Shown here: piece by piece, positions 11,731 through 23,480 of the stretch | How positions within the stretch are numbered: the first letter of the stretch is position 1 | Layout: every line of letters starts with the position of its first letter | From: Polytrichum commune | Taxonomy: Eukaryota; Streptophyta; Polytrichopsida; Polytrichales; Polytrichaceae | Direction: 5' to 3' | DNA: 64,000 nucleotides | Assembly: GCA_950295325.1 (NCBI GenBank) | Contig: OX485808.1 | Coordinates: 7,628,501 to 7,692,500 of the forward strand | The notes under the pieces: model-generated | Databases searched by the model: none | Seen by the model: only the letters and a program-made list of their open reading frames with translations | Told to the model about the DNA's origin: nothing | Position numbers and translations under genes: made by a program

Positions 11731-12033
11731 CTACACTAAATATGATATTTAGTGTTAGATACACTAAATACGAACACTACACTAAATATCACTAACCCTA
11801 TGAAAGTAAGTAACATTAAATGTAAACTCAAACACTAAATATCATCTATGTTAATATGTGAAAGTTACATGCATGAATTTAGTGTATAGTAGGAAAGAGG
11901 TGGCAACAAGGAAGGCGGCGGCGGCGCATTTATGTCTAACACTAATTATCAAAGAATTGAAAATTAGTGTTGAGCAAAGTAGGGTGGTAAAACACTAAAT
12001 CTAATCAAACACTAAATATCATATTTAGTGTAG
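11731..12033. mobile_element. MITE family A copy 2 (inverted relative to copy 1)
   Basis: Reverse-complement relative of 1131-1462 with the same ~24-bp palindromic ends. An extra partial terminal motif lies at 11763-11792, which gives a small internal duplication. A GC-rich 'ggcggcggcggcgca' block at 11914 differs from copy 1. No coding capacity. Confidence 0.75.
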
Positions 12034-12540
12034 TTTTCGGCCACTCGAGGTTGAGTTTAGGTATCCATTTCTATTAGCCTAGTAGATTTGGATACCTAAA
12101 ATCTACCTCCAATGGTCAAAAAGCAGTACTATCAAATTGTGATCCTTGTAGTGGCTATGAACTACAAGCCTTGCCATATAGCACTCAAATATGGGCGCTC
12201 AATTAAGAAGAGTGACCACATAAGGCAAATGTATCTTCATAGTAAACAAATTCGTAAGTTTGAGAATTGACATTCAAAATTTCAGAGTCTAGATATATCT
12301 CAAATCATCTTGGCACATACAAGTGTTGTTGGTACACAATGCCTGGAGCCAATAAATTGAAGACCTAATGTCATTCGGAATCCTCATTCCTAAGGATAAC
12401 TTATTTCCTCATAGTCACTCATTTTGAGGATAAATTATTGTTGGTTGGACTTTCTCCATCATATTGTGATTTTTTGGACTCAATTCTCGGGCACCAAAGT
12501 ATGCACATGGACCTTATGTGTTCACTCAACTTCTTATTTC
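12034..12540. other. Unassigned, with an F4 edge fragment
   Basis: 'aattaagaagagtgaccacataagg' at about 12202 is the outer edge of F4 in minus orientation. The rest shows no feature. Confidence 0.3.
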
Positions 12541-13400
12541 GACACTTGAGATCAAGTAGTATATGAAAAGGTTTGTAGTTAAGAATGGACACCAAAAAGA
12601 CATGTGTAATAATGAGATTGGATTATGTGCTCAATAATAAAGACACTATTATGGGCCCAATTGCTAACACAATTGGGAGAAGACTCTTAGGGCTAAACTT
12701 AATAACTTTTGCACATCATGCTAACGTGAATCTGAGAAAATTCCCACCCAACAGTCAAAACTGTGAATGGAGTCGGAAGCACCCACAACACGTACAGTGC
12801 CCACAAAAGAGTGCTCACGTACTTTCGAGTCGAGTCTACACAAGGAACGGCTTCATACATCAGGTGCACTGACTATGCCATTTCATTCCTAAAATCCTAC
12901 AGATGACTTTCCATATCCAAAGGTGTCTGAGAGGTGTCACCCACCAGTTGCCCGAGGCTGACGTTGTATACACGGAACTCATGATGACAATAAGAGAACT
13001 TGACACTGGTTACATACATAGTGCAGCTATCGTGGGCACTTCCAACACCACATGTAGTTCTGGCCGTTGGATCAGATGAGCAGTTGTCATAGGTCCCGTG
13101 AGTTATTGCGAATTGCCATTTCAAGTTTGAGAGTTCATCAAACTTATGATGCAATGTTATAAGAGCTCACAATGAAGATTCTCTTTCCCTTCAAACAATC
13201 ACTTCGACCTTCCCTCAATCCTCCTCATTGTGTTAACTCCCAAATCTAGAATGGTGTCTATATTACAAAGCACATGGCCGAATCTTATCATAACATGTGT
13301 CTTGAGTGTCAATTCTTGACTGCTAGCTTTCCTTATCCAATACTTTTCAAATATAGGTGTCCAATGAAGAAGTGTAACCACATAAGAAGGCTTGTGATAT
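12540..13400. repeat. Two F4 copies in head-to-head inverted arrangement
   Basis: A plus-oriented F4 part (12540-12700, 'ggtttgtagttaagaatggac' onward) is followed by a fuller minus-oriented copy (about 12985-13400). The pair forms a large imperfect inverted repeat with several hundred bases of other sequence between the arms. Stops are frequent, and the short frames in both arms are not genes. Confidence 0.55.
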
Positions 13401-14284
13401 ATATCTTCATCAATTAGTCACACAAAAAAAAAAATTAGACAAAGGAAAGGAATGAATTAGGAACATTGTTGCGGTAGTGTAGTGAAAGGAATGAATATAT
13501 ATATGTTTCATGAGATCAAATTGCACCAAAATAAGTAAGGTGTTGACTCTTTCCCCTTTAGAACAAAAACTTTTTAAAAGGAGTAAAAAAACAACAAAGC
13601 GATGTGGTTTGATTGGGTAGTGCCAACTCCGCATCAAATATCACGTACACAACCTATGTTGTCGCCAACAAATCAACCATGATAGCTCCACAACTCCAAT
13701 TTATTTCTTCAACAAACTACATCCTTGTTTGGATAATAGAAACAGACAACCAAATGACATTCTTTCGGTATGTGTTGGGGCAGGCAACATGCTGATAACT
13801 CATGAATCCACAAAAACAAAAAACAAAAGAAACCCTGGTGAAGGCCCAAGGGTGACGTTTGCATTTCTCAAGTTTCAGAATGATTCGTGGTCCCCTACCG
13901 TCAAAGTCATGTGCTGTGCACGTGAAACCAGAATGTGGGCAAATGTGTGCATCCTTCGAAGAAACCTGCAAACTGAAAGGTGTCAACACAAAATAAATGG
14001 TATCTGAGGCGAACCGTCCCACCGATCTGCTTTTGAGGAGAAGTTGCATCATAGAACTTGACTTTGAGCGCGACATTGGAATGGGTCTCACTGCCAGCTA
14101 CTCTGCCCATAGCCTGGCAAACTTGAAAGACAGGCAGCTAGCTAGGTAGACTGATAGTATATGGGCTTTTGACTGCCACAGGCAGACAGCTAAGTTAGGC
14201 TGGCTTTTCATGTCCAACCGTCCATTAAGTACTACTCCACCTAAGCTTCCCACGCAAGGCCCATTTACCTTTCTTGTGGTGTAT
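13401..14284. other. Unassigned; overlapping short frames on both strands
   Basis: Frames of 92-124 codons overlap on both strands around 13717-14110. Neither shows a recognisable domain, and their overlap with no other support suggests chance open frames. Confidence 0.3.
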
Positions 14285-14560
14285 ATATATATGTGGCCCT
14301 ATTGTTGGCACTCCCAACTTCATAAAAAAAATTTGGGTCATTGGGTCGGATCAGGAATTCTTGCATTATTTTTATTAGCACTTACGAATCACAAAGATAG
14401 TCATTTCAAGTTTTGAAATTGGAGTTGAGATGCAAAAGTTATTGATAGTCAACGTACCGATTCTCTTTCTCTTCAAGTGATTGCATCATCCGATTCGTGT
14501 TCACCATTAGAACCGAGACTGATGATATAAGGTTTTTGACTGGCACATACAAACAACAAT
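14285..14560 (-). repeat. Dispersed repeat F4, minus orientation
   Basis: Carries 'tgtggccctattgttggcactcccaactt', 'gtcatttcaagtttt' and 'gattctctttctcttcaagtgattg' blocks in F4 order. Confidence 0.55.
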
Positions 14561-14649
14561 TAAGTTAGCTTGGATTTCAATGTGTAGCCATCTACAAAAT
14601 ATCCACTTTCAATCCCACATAAGGTACATGTAGCTTACTATGTGAGGGA

Positions 14650-14940
14650 TGTGGCCCTATTGTGTGTGCTTCCAACTGCACAAACAATTTTTGGTCGTTG
14701 GATCGAATCAGGAATTGGATTCTCATCATGTTAGTAATAATAAAAAAATTCAAGTTTTGGAATTGGACTTCAGATGCAGGAGTTATTAAAAATCAACTTA
14801 GAGATTCTCTTTCTCTCTTAGAAAAGTACGTCCTCCCAATCATATTCACTATTGAATCTAGAATGTTGTCTATCTTTTGAGCATGTAGGCCATTCTCATT
14901 GTAGCACATATCTTTTGGGTGTCCGTTCTCAAGAACTGAA
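14650..14940 (-). repeat. Dispersed repeat F4, minus orientation
   Basis: Second minus-oriented copy directly after the previous one, sharing the same blocks and ending in 'tagcacatatcttttgggtgtccgttctcaagaa'. The two make a short tandem. Confidence 0.55.
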
Positions 14941-14944
14941 TACA

Positions 14945-15322
14945 ATACAAAATGTTGTATTTAGTGTTATATGGTATTTTATGTCATCCTGGTAACTTTT
15001 CTAATGAAGTTGCTTATGCATAAGATTCAAGAACTATTATCCCAACTTACACTTAGGTCATCCACATTTAGTTTGGTGTATTATGCATCCTAACAATTAT
15101 GCAATGAAACATTGTCAAGGATGATTGAAATTTGGATGGAAAATCACTAAGTAAATGACATATATTGCAACAGTGTAATTCTATAATTCCCCCAAAAATC
15201 ACAAGAAATGACAAATAATGTGCGGTTCACATTTCGTGTTGGTGACACCCACGCAAGCGGTTTACAATCAGTATTTGAGCAAGACAAATAGTATTGGTGA
15301 TACTAAATACAATATTTAGCGT
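14945..15322 (-). mobile_element. MITE family B copy 3
   Basis: Reverse-oriented family B copy. It runs from a 'ttgtatttagtgttatatggtattttatg' edge to 'tactaaatacaatatttagcgta'. Internal blocks such as 'caatgaaacattgtcaaggatgattgaaatttggatg' and 'gagcaagacaaatagtattgg' match the complement of copies 1 and 2. Confidence 0.7.
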
Positions 15323-15380
15323 AATCCGCATACCGCGTGACCTGGTTCAATTCGAGTTTGAAGGTTGCAACTACACACCA

Positions 15381-15754
15381 CACTAAATATGATGTTTAGT
15401 GTCATCATTTCTAATTTTCTTGCTCAATACCAATTGTAAACTGCAGTATAGTGTCACCAACACTAAATGTCAACCCAACATTATTTGTCGTTCCTTGTAA
15501 TTTTTGGGGGGGATTATAGAATTACAGTGTTGCACGTACTATCACTTACCAAGTGGTTTTTCATCCAAATTTCAATCACCCACGACAACATTTCATCACA
15601 GGTTGTTGACAAGAGAAGGTAGGGTTTTGGCGAATGGGTGAACTCATGCATCATCCACAACAATACCTGTCCACTTATTCATAAGAAGCGTCATCTGAAA
15701 AGTTACCATAGTTACATAAAATACCATATGACACTAAATATCACATGTTGTGTA
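15381..15754 (+). mobile_element. MITE family B copy 2
   Basis: Near full-length relative of 4060-4432, starting CACTAAATATGATGTTTAGTG and ending CACTAAATATCACATGTTGTG. It lies 58 bp from copy 3 in opposite orientation, so the two could fold into one long hairpin. Confidence 0.75.
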
Positions 15755-16311
15755 GTTGGTTTTCTCGACAATTTATATCTGGATGATGCACTCTCAGAAA
15801 TTGGAGGTGGAAGGAGAGTGTTGGATTGTCGGATTGTCCTTTTGGGCATTCGAGAACTGGTCAGCACCCAGTCAAGCTAACTTAGCTGGAGGAGGACTGC
15901 AAGAAACCTTGCGTCACATGACGCCAAGGGCTACCGCCTGGAGCCATTAATGAAGGTCAGAAGCAGGAGTCCAAGGTGGTCGTGGGAACTTTTATCCCAC
16001 CTTTCAGCTGCAATCGATGCAGCAGAGCCTGTTGAAATCCCCTGCTCTAATTGTTAACCACCCCGCTTCAACCCTTATATATTATACCAAAGATTCGTCG
16101 ACACTGCACGGCTGCTGCGGGGAGTAGTACCAGCTACTTCTAGTCGTCACCAACTCCTAGCAAGCTAGCTAGGCTACCTGGGGATGCATCATTCCTCAGC
16201 TTGTTGAAAATTCGCGCCCCGCCCACCTTTTCATTCTCCCATGCTGCATGCCAGAGCGAGCCCCTCCAGTTTTTACATTGCCACCAGACTGTCATTTGAT
16301 GGAGCACCAGA
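15755..16311. other. Unassigned, more GC-rich than its surroundings
   Basis: No domain in any frame. The sequence is less AT-rich than its neighbours but carries no clear gene. Confidence 0.3.
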
Positions 16312-16540
16312 ACTATGTCCAGGGAGAACCGGCGGTTAGTTACAGATGAACCGGTTGGGTTTGAGAAATAACCACTTGGAGTTGGAGACTTCAGGAGGAT
16401 TACCGATCGTTTAAGAGGAATCTGTAGAAGAATATACCTCAAATGAATAAAGCAAAACCGGAAGATGTCAACATGTAACCGGCTGGATTTAGAATCACTA
16501 GGATCTTGACCGACTGTTATGTCCAAAAACTTCCTGGGCA
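16312..16540 (+). mobile_element. Family D short element
   Basis: Begins 'ccagggagaaccggcggttagttacagatgaaccggtt' and ends near 'ccaaaaacttcctgggcactgca', an imperfect inverted repeat. The middle contains 'gatgtcaacatgtaaccggctgga', as in the other D copies. A 153-codon antisense frame across it is not coding. Confidence 0.65.
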
Positions 16541-16658
16541 CTGCACCAGTACACATATCGTAAATCAGTGCAATGTTTGAAGGAGTTGGAGTTGTCTTCA
16601 TATCTTACAAGAGGTGGGTGCAAAGTTAAGGCTTTTTGTTTAAGAGTTTCTCATTTTA

Positions 16659-16999
16659 GGGCCACTTCACACACAAGCTTGAAGACCCGTGACTAGTTTT
16701 TTTTAGAATCTCTCAATGGTCAAAAAGGCCGAGACCGTCCAAGTTCACTTCACACTGGAAGGTGAAGGTCTACGGGTCCAAAGAAATTATCATGGATGAA
16801 AAGTCTACATGGATTCCTACGTGGTAGACTATGCATAATGTTTCATGGTTTGCCGGACTTTGTGTCAAGTCCACCTCCAAGAGGTAGCCTGGCTTGACGA
16901 AAATCTGACATACCATGTTAGTGGTATGGTCTTTGGATGAGAATCAAGGGTCCTTGCAATTACATGGTCACGGCCCTTGGCTCGTGTGTGAAGTGGCCT
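16659..16999. mobile_element. Family E MITE, Harbinger-like
   Basis: Ends form an inverted repeat of over 30 bp beginning GGGCCACTTCACACAC and ending GTGTGTGAAGTGGCCT. TTA flanks both sides (16656-16658 and 17000-17002), the usual PIF/Harbinger target duplication. The 341-bp interior is noncoding. Relatives lie at 57478-57959 and around 56256-56960. Confidence 0.7.
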
Positions 17000-17087
17000 T
17001 TAAGGAAGCGGTTTTATAATTGGCGTTTCCAACTCCACATGTCATTTAGTTTGTTGATTCACTTCCATAGTAATCTCATTGATTAGT

Positions 17088-17600
17088 ATAGTCCTACCTC
17101 TTTAATATGACATGTTTGGGAACGGGAAAACCGTCATATTATCAAGGTGCCACATATTCAATAATATGACAAATTGGACCTCTTTGACATAATAACAAGA
17201 TACTTTATGAAAACACACATCAGATATTTTGCCACATATATATTCAAAATAAATATTCTTTCAAATGTCTTTACAAGTATGCAAATTTCTCTCATTAAAT
17301 CTACGTGGACTTGAAGGAGTCAATAGTCTGTTGTTATTGCCACTTCAAATTAGCAACATATATCTTATTGAGCTTCTCCAATATGGCTTACAATTTCATA
17401 ATGTATGTGGGTATAACCTCTAATGGGTTGTCCATAAAAAATGTAGCTAATAATTGAACATGATGTTGAGCATCTGCTAGTTTCACAACAGGTGAAGGTT
17501 TCTCATTGACATTTAAAGAGTCCAGATTGAATGGTCGCGATGTATGTGAAAAAGCATGGAGATACATATTTGCCATCTCAAAAATGACATTCTACAAATA
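17088..17600 (-). mobile_element. pogo-like element remnant with transposase tail
   Basis: The left edge 'cctacctctttaatatgacatgttt' matches the ends of the pogo-type MITEs at 36921 and 60391 (complement). Inside lies the C-terminal coding tail of a pogo transposase on the minus strand. The opposite end was not found, so the element is truncated. Confidence 0.6.
17303..17576 (-). pseudogene. pogo/Tigger transposase C-terminal fragment
   Basis: The minus-strand frame reads VKLADAQHHVQLLATFF then MDNPLEV, a pattern I associate with the end of plant pogo/jerky-like transposases after the DDE core. It continues past a stop at 17388 into AILEKLNKIYVANL and ends near QQTIDSF, which resembles the usual '(Q)TTLDSF' tail. 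At least two in-frame stops are present and nothing upstream is recognisable, so it is dead. Confidence 0.5.
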
Positions 17601-18039
17601 CCGTTTAGAATTCAAGTGCGATATGCATCCACGCAACCATGGGAACATGCACATGAAACGGAATCGTATATCCACTCAGTAAGCTATTGCCACACTTTCG
17701 AGGATATTGGAAGATAAAGCAAATATGATGTCTCACAAGGCCCATACTTTGTCAAATGGTACACGCATTGTTAAAATGGTCTTGTCTCGTGGAACAAAAT
17801 GGAATTCTTTTTTGGTTACAGTCAACGAGATAAGCATAGGATATAATTGATTTATCCGCTTGGTATAAGTGTTGGTCAGCATACATAAAATGAATGGCTT
17901 ATTGTTATGGTACCAATCCGACTCTTGAATTGATGTTTGTAGGAGGTGTCATTAATGTTTTGCATCTTGCATATTTGTAGGTGAATAACAAATGCGGTTT
18001 GCTACCAATCTCTCTTTCAACTCTGAGCAGAATACAGAA
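17601..18039. other. Spacer before decayed element locus 1
   Basis: No clear domain. It may include eroded upstream coding sequence of the following element, but I cannot align it. Confidence 0.25.
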
Positions 18040-19960
18040 TAATTACTTTTAGCACTATATAAAGAAGAGGGTTGGTGACAATTTTGTTTGTTGTGGGAAA
18101 TATGTTTCGCTTGCCGCAATTATTCTTCAACATGTGAAAGGTTCAACTGCCCACACTGGTTTTCAAAACAGTTGGAGAAGCACCAAGCGCAGCAAGAAAC
18201 TGCTCACAATGCTTACCGTTGCATGAGGGCCCTTTCAATTGAACACCCCCGAAAGGTGTTGACTATCATTCATGACAAAATGGACCATGGCAAAATTGCC
18301 TCTCCTTGCTTTACTTCCAAGAACAAAGATACTGATATGTTTACAAAACTACCACTTTTTGTAACATGCATAATGGCTCATAGACATGGAGATGAGAGAT
18401 ATGCCCACTATGCATTGGACATGTACCCTAGAGATTGCAACCATACTGTAGGTTCATTCGCGAGACCCTTCCAAATATATATCACTCCCATGAAGAATAA
18501 CACGATAAAGAGGTGACCGCCCGGCACCGTGGAAAAAACAGTGAGATGATGACATTGGGGATTACGAGCTCCACCCACGGAGCTCATCCCAGCTATTCTT
18601 CTTCCACATGTTCTGCATGTTCGACTTGATAATTGCTGGAAGGACAACAAATGCAGGTTTGTAAAGATATTTTGGTTCATACTCATGGCGAAAGGAATAT
18701 TCATGAAGGTACATGTGTCTTACCTATAGGTTGGTCATACCCATGACGACATCAATGCATCATTTGGAAGATGGAGTATAGACCTGCATGAACACGATTA
18801 CCCCACTATCCCCCTCCTCATGAAATTGTACATGGATATGGAAAAAATTCCTATCATTCCACATATAATAGAGGAAATTTATGACTGGAGGGCCTTTGTT
18901 AGTGAGCACATTCCCAATGGTAAAGACAAACTCATTGGGCACATGAAGGCCCAACAATTCAAATTCTATGTCCGAGATGATGGTTGGCATGTTATGCAAT
19001 ACAAAGTGCTTAGCACGCACAAGGAGTGGTTGTCCAAAGAGGGTATATTGATGTGGAAATCCGATATAAAAGGGGAGCCATGTATTCCATCCGAGGACCC
19101 CTTTCCTACACCACCTCGAGGTATGGCCAAACTGGAAGATGTTCTTGTGGGTCTGCAAGGGTTTATTAAGTATTGGCAATCAATATGTGACCACAATACG
19201 ACTGGAACATATATGGGTTGACACAAGCATATTTTGCAATATTGAATAGGGATGAAGGAGGCATTAGAATCACCTCTCACAAATGTATACACTGTCAGAT
19301 TGCCACTCTCTGAGCGAGTATGGCCACAGAGTAGAATCAAGCAGATGCACATCCATTCTTGCATAATGAAGAGCTTCAGGAAGAGCACCAATTGGATGAC
19401 CAATACGTTGGTCCATCAAACCTTCGTCCCACACCTACTTTCCACATCGCTCATAATGCGCATGAGGGGCATTTCCTCATACTGCATCCCCAAGAACACA
19501 ATATAAGTAAACCCATTTGGGTTTGCCATGCTTTGTCTCCACCTAACTTGGTGGTCACGGGAGAGCATCCACGTCAAATGCTTGTACAGTGGTTCACTCC
19601 CACTTCAACAGTCGGAGACCTATCAAAGAAATGGAATGGATGGGACTCAAACCCCAATTTCAAGTGGAAACATGACTTGACATACTCCATTCTTGACGGG
19701 CAACCAATCAATTACATCTTGGCAGCTTGGCCACTGCCAGAACATAAAGATGTTGAGCCCCTAAAGGTTATTATTCCACTAGAGCAAATTGGATTTGCCA
19801 AAGATAATCTTCATTGTTGTTCAGCACAAGAGCATGGACGGAGGGTGGTTGAAGTGGACGTTTTAGACTCTAGTGCGCAACAAGAAGGCCATGGACATGC
19901 AACCGGTAGACGTCCAGCTTGTGGATGCCCTTCCCAGTGATCAAAGACATGGAAATACAT
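18040..19960 (+). pseudogene. Decayed element protein, locus 1 (resembles DUF7869-type proteins)
   Basis: Open pieces read in order across frames. 18088-18516 has a 'VLTIIHDKMDHGKIASPCF' block and 'HGDERYAHYALDMYP...CNHT(V)GSF'. About 18620-18830 reads 'RLDNCWKDNKCRF' and 'VGHTHDDINASFGRWS'. 18820-19221 follows, containing 'LIGHMKAQQF' and 'FIKYWQS'. A 193-codon tail at 19359-19940 has 'KPIWVCHALSPPN' and 'WDSNPNFKWKHDL'. The DNC and GHTH(D/E)DID motifs are what I recall of the plant/animal domain DUF7869, often on transposon-like proteins. Stops and frame changes break it, including one just before VGHTH. Locus 2 (27600-30540) has the same block order. Terminal repeats were not identified and the family name needs a profile search. 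Confidence 0.6.
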
Positions 19961-20594
19961 AAGGCATACGGAGTAAACGAAACAAACCTGCTCGTTGTTT
20001 TTTGTTAGGTGATAGGGTGGGCCAAAATTGACAAATGAATTTTTTTTGTTCAAACTCTAACACTTGCTTTACATGCACATTGCAACAAATGACATACCTC
20101 CATGTGTGGTGTATACACAACCTTAATGGAAGGTTTTTCAAAGATGTGTCATGCATTTGTCCACATATGTATTGTGTAATGTTATATATTAAACTAATAT
20201 TGAATATTATCATTATTGTATGTAAGATGTGTACATGATGCATGTTATGGAGGCCAACATGGATGTAAGTATTACCACAATTCCTTGTTCCCATGACTCA
20301 CCAACTGCACAGGTTCCTACAAGCACGTTCCCATGCACATTCCCATGTTTCCAAGCACGTACACCCAAGCATGTTCCCAAACACATTTCCATGTTCCCAT
20401 TAGGCAAAAGTATACCTTTTTTGCAATTTTGGGACTCCCAAAAGTCCCAAAATGTTTAATATAGTGTTCAAAGCTTTGCATTAAGGTCAAAACTAGGTGG
20501 CTTTATTCTCCATCCCAAGGCCATATCAATGAGCTATGACATGCAATATTTAGCTTCAATGATGTCTTCACCTTCCATTATCATATAATCTTCA
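19961..20594. other. Unassigned; 'ttcccatg'-rich low-complexity patch
   Basis: Between 20280 and 20400 the words 'gttcccatg', 'attcccatg' and 'acacatttccatg' recur, giving spurious short frames on both strands. No gene. Confidence 0.35.
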
Positions 20595-20930
20595 CATGTG
20601 CAAAAGTAGATCATTGTCTTGGAATCAACTTCTAAAACTCAAGCAACCTTCAAATGCTCATAACTTTGCCCATACAACTCAAAATTAAGCAAAACTACCA
20701 CCAAACGAAACGCAAATTCAATAGCTTAGGTGAGGAAGATCACATTAGAATGACCCTAGAATCTGCAAAAGTAGTTTGATGTCTAGAAAAAAACTACAGA
20801 AACTTTACCTACATTCAAATGCTCATAACTTTGTCAATACAACTTAGAATCGGACAAACCTACCACCAAAAGAAGTGAAATTTCAAGAGTTTTCCAACAA
20901 TATGCAAATTAAAAAAATCCGATATTTGTT
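20595..20930. repeat. Tandem duplication, ~165-bp period
   Basis: Two units share 'ttcaaatgctcataactttg', 'acaactca/t..aat' and 'taccaccaaa(c/a)gaa' blocks at about 20649 and 20813, and an upstream 'tgcaaaagtag' block at about 20599 and 20765. Noncoding. Confidence 0.6.
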
Positions 20931-21905
20931 GAGTTCAAAATGCTCAAAAACATACTATGCACCTTGGTTTAAGGCTTGGGTGAAAACTGCTGCGAAAGAA
21001 AGAGAAGCTAAGGAATCTCTTGATTAGGTTTTGAGATAAAGAACCTAGTTCCCTTTGTTCCCATGTTTGAACATCATTGTACATTGAAATCTCTTTTATT
21101 CACATTTCATATGTGAAAGTTACATGAGTTTAATAATATACATGTGTGGGACCCCATTATATATGCAATTATTACCTCTATTTTATGACATTTTAGGGGT
21201 CAAAGAGAGACATATTAACAATGTCAGTCATACTATAGAGGTAGATGTTAACTAGAAAGTTAGGCTTACTCTCACAAACCTCACAAATGCTCTCACAAAA
21301 CCTCTCACAAACTTTCCACAAACCTCTCATAAACCTATCCCTCTTTCTTGTTTGGCTCTCTCTCGTCCTCCTCTTCTTTTTTCTTCCTAGTGTAGCTTTG
21401 TTTGTTGTTCTCTGTCTCTCTCTCTCTCCACAAAACTTCACTATGGAGCAGCGCTTTGCAGAGGGAGAGAAAGAAGAGAATGAAGTTAGGGTTCAGGCTT
21501 TTGAATTGAAACTCCTTCCCCTATGCCTCCTCCTCACCGGAACAGGGGCCCGTGGAATTAGTTTATAGGCATGTCAGATTAGGTTATCGAGGGGCGGGAT
21601 TAGGTTATAGGAACTATGGTCTTAAGTGATTACTTTTTTTACTAGCTCCTTCACCTTTGGTAAGGTCACCATAAATAAAATGAGCTTACCATTCTAAGCT
21701 CAATAATTCACATAGTTGGGGAAACCTATATGACCATTTAATGAGGACACGAATCTTTGTTTTTATAATGAACAACTTGTGAGAAGTGGACAAGTTGAAC
21801 AAGTAGCCATTTAAGATCATTTATGTAGAACCCCGATGTGGGTGGTATTCGATTCCCTTTTCATGTTCTCGAAGTTCTATTGAATAGATTTACACAATAT
21901 TAGTA
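20931..21905. other. Unassigned; CT-rich patch 21260-21430
   Basis: A pyrimidine-rich tract with repeated 'ctcacaaa' and (CT)n words lies at 21260-21430, giving a 107-codon low-complexity frame. It could be an old leader sequence, but no downstream gene is recognisable. Confidence 0.3.
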
Positions 21906-22222
21906 CTCCCTCTGTTTCAAAATAAAACCGTGGTTTCTATTTCAGTGCGGGATTAAGAACAGTGACCAGCTTTGAACCACAATGTGTTTTTTAACCAAAA
22001 TTGGGAGCTGCCGAAAATTAGCAAGCTGGCACGGAGTATACAGTATTTACCGAGGCTACTGTAGCTTCTTAGATAAATATACCATATTTATTAGTAGGCC
22101 CAGCTGCACTGCCGTTGTTAGCCGTGAATGATAGGCATGAGTAGTGGTAATAACAAAACCATGGTTTTATTCTGGCACGGAGTTTATGCAGAAACCATGG
22201 TTTTATTGTGAAACAGAGGGAG
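21906..22222. mobile_element. Stowaway MITE
   Basis: Ends begin CTCCCTCTGTTTCAAAATAA and finish with its near complement (GTGAAACAGAGGGAG). They are flanked by TA at 21904-21905 and 22223-22224. CTCCCTC(C/T)GT ends with a TA duplication are diagnostic of Stowaway (Tc1/mariner) MITEs in plants. 317 bp, noncoding. 'accgtggtttctat' and 'aaaccatggtttta' near the ends extend the foldback. Confidence 0.9.
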
Positions 22223-22229
22223 TAACATT

Positions 22230-22650
22230 TAGTATCACATATGTAACAAAGTCATGTACCTATTGTGAGACGTATGCTATATACCTATACTATTGATCAA
22301 CAAATTCCCCATTAATACACTTACTAATATCTTTGCATGAATATGTTCAATAGTGTTATGAGGAGTGTTATGAGGTGTCTCCCTATGTTATTGACCTACA
22401 AGTTGACTAAAGTGTACATAAATGACACTTGACATTAGCGTGCTTGACATTATATCCTCCTTTGCATACTAAACGTAAAACTATCATCTCAAGTATCCCA
22501 CTGTGCTACACTAAATGTCAAAATGTAAATAATTTTCATATTAAAAAGTTTGTTAGTGGAGATGACACCTTAAGACCTCTAGGAATCTATTTTAAGCATT
22601 TTGCAAATAATGCATGTGACACTAAATACCCTAAGCAATGTAGTGAACTA
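22230..22650 (-). mobile_element. Family C relative without the pogo insert
   Basis: Reverse-oriented, diverged copy of the host element at 2388-3608. It shares 'tgaatatgttcaatagtgttatgag', 'agttgactaaagtgtacataaatgaca', 'agacctctagg' and 'attttgcaaataatgcatgtgacactaaatacc'. It lacks the 662-bp pogo insert and so represents the uninterrupted form. Confidence 0.55.
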
Positions 22651-22945
22651 TTATATTTAGTGTCATATCATATTTTAAGTCATTATACTTCTTAAAATAT
22701 GTTTATAAAATTTACCATCATCGATGATTAAAAGGTGAATGAAAATTGGCATGCCACATATGGGACCAAGGTTTGGTATATTCAACATCCTACCAATCTT
22801 GTTATGAAACACCTAGTGTCATGAATGATGGATATTTTGATGAAAATCACTTAGTAGATGACATTCATGGCAACATTGCAAATTTGTAATGCTCAAAGTT
22901 TTTTACAAGTAAGGACAAATTTTAGTGTTACCGACACAAGACATG
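22650..22945 (-). mobile_element. Diverged family B-type element
   Basis: Starts with 'tatatttagtgtcatatcatattttaa'. It shares with family B 'caccatg..', 'gaatgatggatattttgatgaaaatcacttagtagatgaca', 'ggcaacattgc' and a terminal 'ttttagtgttaccgaca' block, in minus orientation. Strongly diverged. Confidence 0.45.
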
Positions 22946-23480
22946 CAACCTCACCCCCCAATGTCTAAGTACAAAAAAGAACCAATCCCACACCATGGTT
23001 AGACATTTCTTGCCAATGTTTTCCCATGCGTTAGTTATTGGCCAAGTGCGCCTTTGTCACGTCCGATTAGATTGAATTTAAGTCTATGTAAAGACCTTTG
23101 TCACACACTCCCATGCCAATTTGACATCCGAGTTCTATTAATAGGCGACCTAACTACCAATAAGGGCATGTCCTTAGTGAGTCAAGGCCTCGTGTTTGCA
23201 CCATAGCGCCCTCTCAGCGCTGCCAACTCACCCTAAAAATTCCACTTTGAGCCCACCCAACCACCACCCTAAACCTTGCCTCACAATGTCTAATTACAAA
23301 ATAAAACCAATCCCACACTATGGTGTGCCATTTCTTGCCAATGGGTTCACATGCTTATATTATAAAAATGAAAGAGGATTTTGTGAGAAGTATCCTTGAA
23401 GCAAACGCAAGGTACCATAACCCTATCCTTAAAGCATCCAATGAAGAAGCGGGGAATCCTCGGGGGTGTTAAACTCCTCA
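22946..23480. other. Unassigned
   Basis: The phrase 'atgtctaa(g/t)tacaaaa.a.aaccaatcccaca' occurs twice (about 22962 and 23288), suggesting a ~325-bp diverged tandem. No gene. Confidence 0.35.

Noticed and set aside
13717-14091. 124-codon minus and 92-codon plus frames overlapping each other
   Set aside because: No recognisable domain on either strand and no repeat or homologue in the window; chance open frames are likelier.
16140-16601. 153-codon minus frame
   Set aside because: Mostly the antisense of a family D element.
18408-19403. Antisense frames of 98-145 codons across locus 1
   Set aside because: They mirror the conserved plus-strand blocks, and the plus strand is the one matched by locus 2.
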